From Glebionis coronaria (lineage: Eukaryota > Streptophyta > Magnoliopsida > Asterales > Asteraceae): DNA of 64,000 bases. Positions 33,884 to 45,942 of the stretch are shown in pieces. The position numbers and the translations under genes are program-made. The notes beneath the pieces are model-generated. The model was not told the origin of the DNA, did no database searches, and was given only the letters and a program-made list of their open reading frames with translations. Position 1 is the stretch's first letter, and the number at the start of each line of letters is the position of its first letter. The DNA is taken from NCBI GenBank assembly GCA_025667525.1, contig CM046874.1:666154737-666218736 (forward strand), in the 5' to 3' direction.

Positions 33884-34352
33884 TCTATATCTATACTTCT
33901 ATATCTTCTATATCTATACTTCTATACTACTTTATAAATCATTTGGGACCTTCTTAAAATAGCAAGGCTGAAAATTCAGACTTTTTTACCTACTAAATAA
34001 AGCAAGTTGTTGATATCTTTATCAACATTATATACTATAACCTTTTCTAACAAACTTTTGTAACAAACTTTTGTAACAACTTTTTAAAATAACATTTTTC
34101 TTTTAAATTGGAAAATCTTTTTTATTTATTTATTATTTTTATAATCTAATTTCATTATATTTTTTAAAATTTTGTGCTTTTTAATTCGATATCCATTTTG
34201 ATATATTTTTATTAACTTTTAGTCTTTTTTAATTTTAGTGGGTTTTTTAATTCGATTTTTTATAACTTTACAATGAGTAAGAGATTAATAATTGTTAGTC
34301 TCAAAGTTCGTTATTAGGTACTCGCCGCCGCATTGCGCGGGTACCGTTCTAG
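33884..34352 (+). mobile_element. Small non-autonomous Helitron
   Basis: The 5' end TCTATATCTATACTTCTATA (33,884, preceded by A) leads to TCTATACTACTTTATAAA, the usual start of plant Helitrons. The 3' end has the GC-rich hairpin CCGCCGCATTGCGCGG (about 34,326-34,340), eight bases later CTAG (34,349-34,352), followed by T. Insertion between A and T without target duplication fits Helitrons. The repeated TCTATA words make the exact 5' base uncertain (33,884 or 33,921). The ~470-bp interior is AT-rich and non-coding, so movement would need an autonomous Helitron elsewhere. Confidence 0.72.
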
Positions 34353-35380
34353 TGAATTGTCAAGAGTATATGTTTTGACAATTGGTTGGTTGTATGAAAT
34401 GTATCTTAAATTCTTGTTAGCATTGTTTCTATTTTGGTGAATGTAGTAGTTGCTCAATTCTAGATAAGTTTGTTCTAATATGCATTGCAGTCGAGAAATA
34501 TACAAATACTGCCTTTATTAGTCATAGTTAATACCGACTTTACTAGAATTATGATAAATTTTAATGTTCAGATATTCATCATACAACGACGTATGATATT
34601 AACAAATCGCAATAGACAAGTAGTTTTGACAATACGCAATATAAACTCAGCCTAATATGCCATAAGAGATAATTTATCTGTTGGATGTTTATAGACACTT
34701 ATTCATTATCCTGTTCTTTTTTCTTTTCTTTGTTGATTATTTGTATGGAGATAGACTTGTATATGGACATAGTTGCAAACTTTTGACGATTTCATCGATT
34801 ATAAATGACTAAATGACAGTTTAGTACTATAATTTGGTGTATTTTCGGCCATTGACAAACAATGATTTCTAGTGGCGAAAAAAAAAGAAAAAGGGTAATG
34901 ACAGTAAGACGAATTTAGTTGATTGTTGTCTATTTAACGTACATTTGGTATACTATCTGATCTGCCAATTTTGAAGTTTGTTGTTCTGCATATACAATCT
35001 GAATGTCCCTTAATGATAATAAATCTTCCGTCCAAACTATCTGATCTGCCAATTTAAAGTTTGTTGTTCTGCATATACTGCCCTCATTATTTCATTATAA
35101 TTTTTGCTAGTGATACAGCACCTTTAAATAAGCAGTCCTAAACACTCCTTGCTACGAATCCTTTTAGCCTCTCAAATGCTTATACATAGTATGCTTTGAG
35201 GAATCTGTAATTAATCGACTTTTCAATTTTTGGTGTATCTGATTGCCTATGCGATTGTATAATTTAATTCTTGTTTGGATGTCGTGTCAGTTAGTTTAAG
35301 ATTGTATATGAACTGTACACTTCCTATGAAAGAAGGTCTTTATGTCGAATGACAAAATTATTGGGCCTATGCATTTATGT
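34353..35380. other. Intergenic, no feature recognised
   Basis: AT-rich sequence with a partial direct duplication: ACTATCTGATCTGCCAATTT and AAGTTTGTTGTTCTGCATAT occur near 34,953 and again near 35,037. No coding potential is visible. Confidence 0.5.
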
Positions 35381-35383
35381 CTT

Positions 35384-35545
35384 TCGGCTTAGGCTCATAA
35401 GCTAATTTTCTTTTTGGCTTATTTTGAAACCTTTGGGCTTATGTAAGCTTATTATTACATGATAAACTTACATAAGCTCAGAAATCTCAAAATAAGCCAG
35501 AAAGGTGGCGTGTGAAGCCCAAAACTAAGCTTATACAAACACGCC
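35384..35545. repeat. Foldback MITE-like element
   Basis: Left arm words GGCTTATTTTGAAACCTTTG and GGCTTATGTAAGCTTAT are matched in reverse by ATAAACTTACATAAGCTC and AAATCTCAAAATAAGCC. The two arms surround a short loop near 35,455. The whole can form one long hairpin. Target duplication is not certain. Confidence 0.6.
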
Positions 35546-35805
35546 GTTTGGATGAATTGTAATTTTTATTTCATCCTAATGTATTCAAATTTCATCGTCC
35601 CTTGCTATCAGTGGAGGACGCAGTATATTGGACTGTGGGGGGCAAATTTTTTTTTTTGACAACAGCAAGGCAAAAAAATCTAAAATCCGAATAAGAAATC
35701 GAGTATTTTAGCTTATTAATGGAAGATTTCTAGGTTTTAAAGTGTTAAATTTTGGACTTCAATGTGTGAGTGGGGGCAATTTGCGTTTCGAGTTGGGGGG
35801 GAAGG

Positions 35806-35811
35806 GTGTGT

Positions 35812-35842
<31 letters not shown>

Positions 35843-35852
35843 GGGGGGGGGG
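35806..35852. repeat. (GT)n followed by a run of about 27 G
   Basis: GTGTGTGTGTGTGTGTGTG passes directly into an uninterrupted G homopolymer (35,826-35,852). Such a tract could form a G-quadruplex. Its length should be treated with caution because homopolymers are often misread. Confidence 0.85.
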
Positions 35853-36039
35853 AGCATTTAAATAAAACTGTCAAAATTAAAGAAAAATTACACTGTAATC
35901 TCGTCGTTTCGGTCTAGCCACCTGAACCATATACATAAGTCCGCCCCTGCTTGCTACAGCACCTCATTATTGTACGATTTCATTATAAGTTTTTCTGTAC
36001 TGTTTCTGTGTATATGCTACGGAGTTATGAATGTTTTAT

Positions 36040-36960
36040 GTGCGAGTTGTAGTTATATGGAATTATGAGCTGATTTTAAGAGTTATAAGTTCATTTTATA
36101 TATGCTACGGAGTAATTAGTTTTATTTAACTGATTTTGTTTAACTTAATTTAATTATTACTGTTTGAAATGAGTACGTTTATGTTACTTAGTCTTACAGG
36201 TAAGAGCTATGGTTTTATTACGAGTTATAGTTATGTGTAATCATGAGCTGATTTCAGAACAAAACTGTTTGTTATATATTCGGTTTAATTAGTGTTTTTA
36301 GTTATGTTAGTTAATTAACTGTTTGAAGTAAGTATATTTACGTTTGTTAGTTACAGTTATGTGCTCAGTGAGCGTTTTTGAGCGAATTATATTTGTGTGA
36401 TAATATTAGCTGATTTCAGGAGTTATAGGCTCATGTTATATGTTAATTACTGTAGTTTTTATATGTTATATTGATCGTTTGGAATAACTTGACTGACAGG
36501 ATTACACGAAGCTGAGTTTAGAAGTTGTTAGGTTTGTTAGTTACAGTTATGTGCTGTGGTGAGCGTTTCTGAACGTTATCTTCGCAAGTTATAGTTTTGT
36601 AAAGTTATGAGATGATTTGAGGCGTTCTAAGTTCATGTTAATAGTATATGTTATTTTAGTTAATCAAAAGTTAATTGGTTTCGGAAGTAAGAAGTTCAGG
36701 TTATGTTGTAATTATGAGCTGATTTGAGAACGTATAAGTTCGCCTCATGTCGTTGATTTTAGTTACAAACTGATTTTTAGAGTTGTTAGGTTTAACTGAT
36801 TTATTATACTTGTGTGATATTAAATTAACTGTTTGAAATAAGCTAGTTATGAGCTTATTAAATGTAAGTATTATAGGCGTTCTTTTCGCGAGTTTTAGTT
36901 GTGTGAAATTATGAGCTGATTTTGGAAGTTATAAGTTCAGGTTATGCTGTTGCTTGTGAT
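36040..36960. repeat. Diverged tandem repeats (GAGCTGATTT / GTTAGTTAACTG words)
   Basis: The phrase ATGAGCTGATTTnnGGAGTTATAAGTTCA recurs in varied form near 36,066, 36,243, 36,408, 36,606, 36,714 and 36,910, mostly 165-198 bp apart. The partner phrase GTTAGTTAACTGTTTGAAAT-AAGTATATTTA lies between. No coding is visible. It looks like an old, decaying tandem array in an intron or spacer. 36,960-37,460 is unremarkable. Confidence 0.55.
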
Positions 36961-37468
36961 TAGATTGTGTTCATGTGCGTTAGTTAACTGATTATGTTTG
37001 TTAACGGTTTGAACTAAGTATATTTATGATGCATCGTAATGACAGTTAGAAGCTCCCGTAACGGTTTGAAATAAGTATATTAGTTAATTGTTCGAATTAG
37101 GTGTGCTGATAAGTTTTACCGAAACATATTTTAGGAGTCGTTAATTAGGTTTGCTAGTAATGTTAATCAGAGGAAATGTATCGACTCTGTTGCTTGATGC
37201 TTCAATATTTTTCTAGTTGCTTGGGTACATCACTGATATCAACATCTCTTGTAGCTTCCATATGCGTTACTCGAGAGCTCCTATTGTATAAAGTGCTTTA
37301 GTTTGTCGTGATTAATAGTGTAAACTTTGCTAGCTGTGTATGTGCTATGATGTTGTAACATTGTCGTATTTAATTAAAGAAATCGAGGTTTAGGCCTTAG
37401 GGGTATTGGTTAACTCAGATAGCTGCTAGTTTGTGTGTAACACATCATTACTCGTACATGTGTACTAA

Positions 37469-37885
37469 TTGGTTAATACTAACTATATGTTTGTTGTATT
37501 TCATACAGTTTGCAAGATGTTCAAATCGAAAACAACGATGGAGAAACATAAGAGAAAACTAAGCCAAATGAATCCGTCAACATCACACAACTTTCAGACA
37601 CAGTCGAAATCATTTCGCACACATTTGCATACCACTCATCAAGCGATTAACAACACTAGTCACGCATCATCAAGTCACCCATCATCAGCAGCTGTTAGAC
37701 CTCTTTTCCTTACAATATGCTCAAAAACTCCTTGCCCTCATCGTTACATAAGCAAACGGCCGGTGAAGCAAATGACCACATCAATCACTTACCATCATCC
37801 TTCTTTCAACCAAACTATTCGACCTTCTTTTCTTTATCATATGCACCAAAACTCTTTTCCTCCTCATCTTAGAAAACTTCACTGA
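37469..37885 (+). CDS. Hypothetical 138-codon frame with an internal imperfect repeat
   Basis: The frame is Ser/His/Thr/Pro-rich. Two stretches resemble each other: SSAAVRPLFLTICSKTPCPH and FNQTIRPSFLYHMHQNSFPP, each after a Ser/His-rich lead. The ATG is weak and a splice-like TTTGCAAG lies near 37,509, so this could be part of an exon read in the wrong frame. I recognise no family. Another plus frame over the same DNA (LFSSSS..., then LNNNGEAIKVILES) is equally possible. Confidence 0.25.
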   Translation: MVNTNYMFVVFHTVCKMFKSKTTMEKHKRKLSQMNPSTSHNFQTQSKSFRTHLHTTHQAINNTSHASSSHPSSAAVRPLFLTICSKTPCPHRYISKRPVKQMTTSITYHHPSFNQTIRPSFLYHMHQNSFPPHLRKLH

Positions 37886-38929
37886 ACAACAATGGCGAAG
37901 CTATAAAAGTAATCTTAGAAAGCCGTTAGCCAAGGTATTAATATTTCCACTCTTCATGTCTACAGTACCTATAACTACATTAAATAACTCATTCTCACTA
38001 TGTTCTTGTTATCAGAAACTCTCACTATGTGGTAAGCAAGGCAAGCAAGATCTGACCAACTCCATACTCAGACTACTGGTGCTGTTAGTTTCGCGCGAAT
38101 AAAGGATAAATTTGTGAGTACCATTTAGTATCCAAACTATCACGTTTCATTCATTTCGTGTCCTTTTTATTTAACTACTCGGTGTTTTATTAAATAAAGG
38201 AGGGACTAGTGATTTGGCTGGATTATGAGCAATCATAGTGATGCAATCTTATGTTTTGTATCTGATCTACAGAAATTGGAAAATAAAAGATCACCGAATG
38301 ATGAGTCATTTCACCTCTGTTATAAAACGACGGACGACACATATATTCAAGAAGCAACAAGAGAAATGATGGTATATAATATTTTACTTTACTTTAATGA
38401 TTAAAAATGAAAAAGGTACTCAAATGAAAATGCAATAATATTTCTTATATGTAAGTGAATAAATTTATAGATTAAACCTTATAACATGAAATTTAAATTA
38501 GCTATCATGGCTAATATATAAATTAAACCTCTTTTGTCTTGTTTGACCTAAAAAGAAAGATAAGATGTACATGACCCAGATATTAGATTTGGATTTATAG
38601 AATGGGCCGAAGCTTGTTTTGGTTTAAGACAATATAGGGTGGATCAAACGTGTGAGCTAGATAAGAATAAAATAAGTTGAGCAATTGAACACGTGGTCGA
38701 GCATTTGATAAAAAATACAATCTTTGGTAAAGAAAAAAAAATGATCACCTCAAGAACCAACTCTTTAGATTTTGACTTTTTTGTACTTGGCCCAAAAAGA
38801 AAAAAAAAAGATGTACATGGTCACACATACTAGAACTGGATTAGTAGAACGGGCTGAAGCCCGCTTATAAATTATATGTATAGTCTATATTAATAGCCAG
38901 CTCAAAGCTTCAAAGTACAAACACAACAC

Positions 38930-39166
38930 TTCTCTTTTAGAAATTAGGGTTTCACACATTATTTGACCATACACACTTTTTGTAGCTGATCCACCAAATC
39001 TCTCAAATAGGTAGTCATTTTCTTTCTCCTTTTAATCTTTATAGTTTTGTTTGTGATCGAATGATGCAGATCTAATCAAATAACTGGATTGTGAGACGAG
39101 CATGCTTCTTATTGATGTTCCGACGGTTGTTTGCGAAATGATTAGTCATACATCGTGATATAAAGG
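38930..39166 (+). pseudogene. Third, decayed copy of the F-box/LRR leader and exon 1
   Basis: The leader GAAATTAGGGTTTCACAC, the phrase TTGTAGCTGATCCACCAAAT and the donor-like ATAGGTAGTCATTTTC are followed by GGTTGTTTGCGAAATGATTAG and TCATACATCGTGATATAAAG with GT at 39,167. These are the two ends of exon 1 with its middle deleted. It most resembles the minus-strand copy at 49.6-50.0 kb, with which it forms an inverted pair 10.5 kb apart. Confidence 0.7.
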
Positions 39167-39169
39167 TTT

Positions 39170-40190
39170 GACTTACCTTTAATGTTATATCTTAGGTTTT
39201 TGTGATTCTGAGTTTGTGGCTTTTGTATGAATGATAACTTGTTGTTAGTGTTTTATTGTGATTATGAGTACCAGCGAGCACTTTTTCTAGTCCCCGTATC
39301 AAGTTTGCTTGTTTATTTGTCAGGTTGAATGTGTTATGATTTTAGGGACTTTTGTTACGGTTTCTAAAGCCGGCTTAACGCTTATTTTATTTTGGGTTTA
39401 TGTTTATAATCTCATTTTTTTGTGGCTTGTTTTGAGAAGTTTCAAAATAAACCACAAAAAAGTGGTTATGCCATATGTCGTCTATATAAGCCGAAACATG
39501 CTAAATTGTTTGTTTGTAGTGACCCCAAATGCTTAATTTTCATTGATTTGATAAATTTAATGTTTGTTCTTGCTTTTCATTTGTTTTCATAGGGAGTTTG
39601 ATGCTTAATTTCTATAATGAACTTATATAATCCAAAAAGTTTCAAAATAAGCCACAAATAGTGGGCTTATGGAACATAATCCCAAACTCAAATTAGCCAT
39701 AAACCGGCTTTTTAAATTTGATGATTTTGATGTTTGTCGAGTTTTTCTAGTGTATGCATGACTAGTTACTTAGCTCCGATTTAGTGGGTATATTTGAGCT
39801 TTCGTCTAATTAATTTTCCTTGATTCCATGACGATTTCTAGTTTCTAGAGCGTTTTATTGATGTTTGATGGACGAGCTTGTGGAATTACAAGTTTAGCTA
39901 GTGTGTTTGTTCCTAGCTGATTAAGTTAGCCAAATATTAAGTAAATTTTGTGATAAAGTTTGTAAATATGAGATTATTTATTAGATTAAGTGGTTTGTGT
40001 TGTTTTAATGATTAGTTTGTGGTGACTCTCGTTGCCTAATTATAAAGAGAAGTGATTTAGTGAGTTTGTTTGCAGATGTTCTCGCTAGTCGACCCAAAGA
40101 TCGTGGTAGACTCCTGATATTCTAATGCTCTGGTGGAACCGGCAAGGTTCTATGCTACAAGGTGACCCTCCTTTTTTATGCACACTAATT
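39170..40190. other. Intron-like/intergenic sequence, no gene seen
   Basis: Contains AATAAGCC-type foldback words (39,430-39,500; 39,640-39,715) like those in the first F-box intron, consistent with being the old intron of the decayed copy. A short exon-like patch near 40,076-40,160 (CAGATGTTCTCGCTAGTCG) cannot be assigned. Confidence 0.45.
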
Positions 40191-40195
40191 TACGC

Positions 40196-40611
40196 AGCGT
40201 TTGGTACATCGCAATGAAAGTAGGAATGGAAAAAATCATTACGACGGAATGGAGAAATTATGTTTGTTAGCAACTATGTAATGTAATGGTTTATTACATG
40301 CAATCACCCATTACGTCAAAAACCTTCAGTCTCATTCATTAAGGGCCCCTTGTTTTTTTTCCCATTACGCCTTGGAATGGAATGAGAACTACATAAAAAC
40401 CCCTAATTAATTACCCATCGAACAAAAAATAAATCATCAAAAGTTATTCTAGTCTTTTTAGTTTTAATTACATTCCATTCTATTTTTACAACCAAACATA
40501 ATTACAATCGTAATACATCATTCCATTACTTCATTTATTCCATTACTTCATTTATTCCATTACGATGTTGATTACATTCCTTCCCTATTTTATTTCATCG
40601 TACCAAACATA
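40196..40611. mobile_element. MITE with imperfect terminal inverted repeats
   Basis: The left end GCGTTTGGTACATCGCAATG (running on to AAAGTAGGAATGG) mirrors the right end, which reads in reverse GGGTATGTTTGGTACGATGA and then AATAGGGAAGGAATG. Internally, forms of CATTCCATTAC are repeated, including a doubled ACTTCATTTATTCCATT. A target duplication is not clear, so the superfamily is undecided. Confidence 0.6.
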
Positions 40612-41690
40612 CCCTTAAGGAACCGTTGGAATGAGATTGGTCTGCACTAATTGTTTGGTTAAAGTTTTGGAAATCAAACTATCATACCGCACACATAGAA
40701 TCATTACCCATCTAAGGCTTCCCTCCTACGACCGAGTAACAACTCGGTCGCCACAACGGTACGACCGTGTTCGACACTCGGTTGACAGAGTGGACGACGA
40801 CCCTTTGTGAGTAGCCTAATTGGTGAATGTTGTAGTTATATCACTTATTCATGTGGCGCCCACTCATTATTTCTATATTTTTTTAGAGTCTTCTTCCTCG
40901 TATTTTATCTAGAGCATCATACATATTCATGGAAATAGCGTCTTGAGCTTTTGTTTTTCTTGAAGATTTTTTATTATTAATAAAAGACATCACAAAACGA
41001 AATGAAAAAAAAAAGAACATTAAGTAAAAATAAACACTTTGACGTGATAAACTTTAACCCCCTCGTGCTTTATATTGATAATCCTTTCCCCAGCTCGTGC
41101 TTTTCAGATTCAAGATATATCGGTTTAAATTGTATTCTGATATCAAAATAGTTTCTTATTTTATTTATTCAGGTTCATGGCTTGCCGGTGGTTAGCTTCA
41201 GTGATCAAGCCCAAGCAGCCACCCATTGCAAGTCAAATGGCTTATGCTGTGAGTAATGTTGTTGCTGTCGTTCGCAGGAAATTGCCTTGCGACCTTGAGG
41301 AAGCGTGGTTCTCGTTAGGATGTGTTACTTTAAAAACAATAAACAGCTGAGCTCTTACATCTATTGAAAGACTTCTTTTTTCACCGTTTTCTTCACATTC
41401 GAGTCCTATTATAGTATTTTGTTTCGATAAACCTTTGAGCCCTTTCATCTGTTGGAACTTCTTTGTCCGCGCTGTTTTCGTTAGCATATACTACTAAGTT
41501 TGAACGATGTGTACAAAAATTCCATCTCCTGAAAACAATTGATTTTATTAACATAAACAATAAAGTCAAAGTAACAGATGTTATCTACATTGATGCATCA
41601 CACATACATAGGAGCTTATAAGTCATGTGTTTGCCACTTTGCCTATACGTCTACTTTGTGTTTATGTATCTGGTATTCTTATCGTTACAT
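40612..41690. other. Intergenic, no gene recognised
   Basis: A small perfect hairpin GACCGAGT-AACA-ACTCGGTC sits near 40,732. Short frames on both strands have no recognisable domain. Confidence 0.4.
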
Positions 41691-41895
41691 GACCGGGTTT
41701 GGCATGGGTTTATCCGTGTTTGGCCGGGATTTGTCCGGGGTTAACTGAGTCTGACCGGGATTTGCTCGGGGTTAACTGAGTCTGGCCGGGTTTAACCAGG
41801 TTTGTTCGGGTTTGGCCGTGTTTGGGCGGATTTAGACGGGTTAGACCGTATTTGGCTGGGTTCGAATGGGTTTGACAGGGTTTCGCCAGGTCTGA
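41690..41895. repeat. GGGTTTGGCC-type minisatellite
   Basis: Units built from CCGGGTTTGGC / CGGGATTTG recur through the tract. A longer unit, CCGGGATTTGTCCGGGGTTA followed by ACTGAGTCTG, is present twice at about 34-bp spacing (41,731 and 41,765). Minus-strand translation gives a spurious TRTNLVKPGQTQ-type protein. No gene is inferred. Confidence 0.7.
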
Positions 41896-42420
41896 TAAAC
41901 CAATTCCCATATAACAACTGGCCAAATTAAATTGAGTTTTTGATATTCGAAACCAATGACCTGGGGTTTAGGTGATCGGACCTGGTCATCCTATTTTTCG
42001 GAACTCGGTCGGGTTTTATTCGTTTCCCTTTGACCGCTAACTAACACGTCCTTACAACTTCAAACCGAGTTTTGTAACACTGAATATGAATGGCATGTGG
42101 CGATTATTACGGATATGAATATATACATACCGCAATGAGCTATCTCTTGAAACCACCACAGATTTGGTTGTCACAGTGTGCGAAATGGATGCATTATAAG
42201 TGAATATCATCTTGTTGGTCCAATTTGAATACTATTGTTATAGTATAACCTAATCTACGAAAGAAATGAGATGATTTCTGAAATTCTCATTAGGCTTCTC
42301 GTAGACTCGAAGTTACTGTGCAAATCCTCAGACCACTAATGGACTCCCTTATAAGAACACTTATCCAACTCATACACCTTCCCGAATTACCCGACTTTCC
42401 ATCATATCTTCACACCACTA

Positions 42421-42606
42421 ATGGACTCTCTGTCTATCCTTATGCCTATTCTTGAACAGGCTTTTGATACAGCAAAACTTAAGTTTACAGAAACCTCACT
42501 TGGTCCCCTTGTAGCCCAGTCGGTCTATCCTGGCCCGAAACATGACAGTGTGATACAATGGCTTGAGAAGAGCAATTTAGTTGAAAATGCTTGGGGTGGG
42601 ACATAA
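42421..42606 (+). pseudogene. First-exon fragment of an unrecognised protein
   Basis: The frame starts MDSLSILMPILEQAFDTAKL and continues with an acidic/aliphatic pattern to SVIQWLEKSNLVENAWGGT, TAA 42,604-42,606. Composition and codon pattern look like a genuine exon. A plausible leader (CTTCACACCACTA) precedes the ATG. It may be the N-terminus of the same family as the minus-strand fragment that abuts it, which would make this a broken, inverted gene. That link is a guess. Confidence 0.4.
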
Positions 42607-43083
42607 TCCTCCCAGCATTAATCAAGTAAAGTTTAACTGGAATGAATACTCTTTTAGCTTCAGCCGTAGAAACCAGATCTATCATGAAGACCAAGCCTGA
42701 GCTGCACAGCTTAAAGCTCCTTTAGCCAACGAATTAAGGGACATAATAATATCTGATAAGTTTAGCTTTACTGATAACAACCCTTTGCCTAGCTGAATCA
42801 AAGTAACGACTCCTTTCCATGACAGATTTAGTACGGTGACAAAATTTCCACCAGCATTAGCAGCAAGGATCCCCAATTTAACCAAATTTTCAGGGGAACA
42901 TTTTGCTACACTGATAACATGATGAACGTCGTCTGATTCCTCGACACTGCGTTGTACATCTTTTTCAGTCCTGCCATTATCATCTGACTTTGTGTTGTTG
43001 CAATATGCTTTGCATAGATATATAACAGCATCAAGGATCACTTGTGATGCCTTTAGTACTTCTGAACCATGTGTTTGAATTCT
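42607..43083 (-). pseudogene. Exon fragment of an unrecognised conserved plant family
   Basis: From an acceptor CTGTGACAG-type border (exon begins at 43,083) the minus strand reads RIQTHGSEVLKASQ, then VILDAVIYLCKAYC, an acidic patch, and hydrophobic helices NFVTVLNLSWKGVVTLIQLG and IIMSLNSLAKGALSCAAQAW. TGA at 42,682-42,684 ends the frame. A one-base shift brings in STAEAKRVFIPVKLYLINA, which looks like the natural continuation. The helix-rich pattern suggests an armadillo/HEAT-like protein. I recall similar plant sequences but cannot name the gene with confidence. Confidence 0.5.
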
Positions 43084-43543
43084 CTGTCACAACGATAGAA
43101 TAGCAAAATTACCATGCGCGCGGTTTCAACTATGGAGTAATTATAGATAGCTTAAGAAAAATTCAATCAAAATAGACGAACTGGTTAATTAACAGGAATA
43201 TTGATTGGTATCTTTCAAAAGCACAGTGTAAGCCAACCATCCACAATCACTAGCTTAGATCTACACCATAAATTTAGGATTCCGGTATGCGAATACAATC
43301 ATGTGAAGCATATATACTACAGTAGTAAACCTGAAGATATGGAGTATTGATATAATTGTAATTGTGTGCGAATACAAAAGTCAGCACCTCTATGTATAGT
43401 GACGAGGTTGCTTAGATAATACTCGTAAACAACTCTAATCCTAACCCTAAAGCTAACTTGTGCGGCCCAACTATGTTAGGTTTAAAAAACACATCGATGA
43501 GATATGGAATAGCAAAGAAGGAGAGGTTCACCCGATGTAACCC

Positions 43544-43633
43544 AAGCTTGAGGATGGACGTACCCTTGTTGACTATAATACTCAGGAGGAGTCAACTCTC
43601 CACCTTGTCCTTCGTCTTCGTGGTGGTAACTGA
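43544..43633 (+). pseudogene. Ubiquitin C-terminal fragment
   Basis: The 29 codons before TGA 43,631-43,633 read [12 protein letters not shown], then [17 protein letters not shown]: the last third of ubiquitin including the RLRGG tail and one extra residue, as at the end of a polyubiquitin gene. Ubiquitin has ADYNIQKE where this has VDYNTQEE. Nothing resembling the first 47 residues precedes it. It is an isolated gene fragment 270 bp upstream of the beta-amylase exons on the same strand. Confidence 0.88.
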
Positions 43634-43903
43634 ACCTCCTTCATCTTCTCGGCGATACGATTGTGGTATGTATCATTCTTACTTGCAACATTATCTAGCT
43701 TTATATTTGGAATGAATTGGGAATGACTAAGAATTTATGATTTTGTAAGACTTTTTTGCTAGTGGTTTGAATATTTTAGAGTGAAATATTTGGGCAGTAA
43801 GTTTATAAAGTCGTATTCTTGTAGGTTAAATTGTTAAGTTCTGCGAGTTGTTTGGGTGTTTGGTATATAATGTTAATTTGGTCATGTGTGGAATGTTTTG
43901 TAG

Positions 43904-44932
<1,029 letters not shown>

Positions 44933-45085
44933 TAACTAGTTAATCGGCAATTAAGATATGATCTCTACGCTCTATACTCGGTATTTTAAGGAGGGTATAG
45001 TAATAGATCAGTTTCAATTAGACAGATAGTCACAACTCACAAGTGTAATAAATGGTGGAATTTTTATAGATGCCATATACACTTT

Positions 45086-45693
45086 ATTGGCGCCAATCTT
45101 GAAAGTGGTGATATAGTAGTTGGGAAATTTACAGAATCAGGAACTGGTCATAGTGTGAAACTGAAGCACGCTGAAAGAGGGATGGTTCAGAATGTCGTGC
45201 TGTCAGCAAACGATGAAGGAAAGAATTTTGCTGTAGTATCTTTGAGGCAGGTAATTTGATCAATTCCCTCTAACTAAACTAGCGGTGGCAACGGGTTGGC
45301 CGGTTGGGTAACGGTTCAAATGGTTTCTGTTTTTATCTGTGAGAATCAACCATTTTCACCCGTTACTAAATTGCTCATTGCCTCGCCTATTTATTTTGCA
45401 ATATCCATTTGTTACTTTTTTTTTCTTCTTTTCTTTTTATACTTGCTAAATATACGATGTGCTGGTTTTAGGTCCGTTCGCCGCGTCTTGGTGACAAATT
45501 TTCAAGCATGCACGGTCAAAAGCGGGTTTTAGGCTATTTGGAGTCTCAAGAGAAGAATCTCCCATTCACTCTACAAGGGTTCGTTCCTGATACAGTGATA
45601 AAACCACACACCTTTCCCTCAAGACAAACTCCTCGGCAGATCCTGGAATTAGGGCTGAGCAAGGCAATCGCTCTTTTACGTGTGACGGGGTAG
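45086..45693 (+). pseudogene. RNA polymerase IV/V second-largest subunit (NRPD2) fragment, two exons
   Basis: Exon A (about 45,086-45,250) reads IGANLESGDIVVGKFTESGT, KLKHAERGMVQNVVLSANDE and VVSLRQ, then donor GT. The intron contains the start of a hAT-like repeat (TAGCGGTGGCAA, 45,280). Exon B (45,472-45,690, after GGTTTTAG) reads RLGDKFSSMHGQKRVLGYLE, FVPDTVIKPHTFPSRQTP, then a stop at 45,691-45,693. GDKFSSxHGQKG is the hallmark of second-largest RNA polymerase subunits. The Met in SSMHGQK and the flanking wording point to the plant Pol IV/V subunit rather than Pol II. Gly-to-Arg in HGQKR and a lost reading frame show decay. Confidence 0.82.
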
Positions 45694-45942
45694 ATTTGGG
45701 TTGTGTTTAATCTCAACCGGGTGAATGGACCGATTTTCTCAACTAAAGTTGCAATTGTGGTCACTGTTTCTGAGCGAGTGTATGAAGTAGACACTCATTT
45801 TCATAATGCATCGACCCAATTGTGGTCACTGTTCATGGGACCCACTTTTTAGTAGAGGCTTGTCCATATGTCTGAAGACAGAGTGAAGTTCCAAAACACA
45901 GGCCCTGTACACCCTCGCCCGACAACCAGCAGTAGACAAAGT

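Noticed and set aside
40725..40755. GACCGAGT/ACTCGGTC hairpin considered as a Helitron 3' end
   Set aside because: No CTRR tetranucleotide follows at the expected distance and no matching TC start was found upstream.
41710..41925. 71-codon minus-strand frame with TRTNLVKPGQT-like repeats
   Set aside because: It is the translation of a GGGTTTGGCC-type minisatellite. No leader, domain or gene context.
43458..43715. 85-codon plus-strand frame
   Set aside because: It overlaps the ubiquitin fragment in another frame. The ubiquitin reading is the meaningful one.
45270..45471. TAGCGGTGGCAACGGG considered as a complete hAT MITE in the NRPD2 intron
   Set aside because: Only a left end is visible. 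No TTGCCACC right end or 8-bp duplication was found, so at most a fragment.
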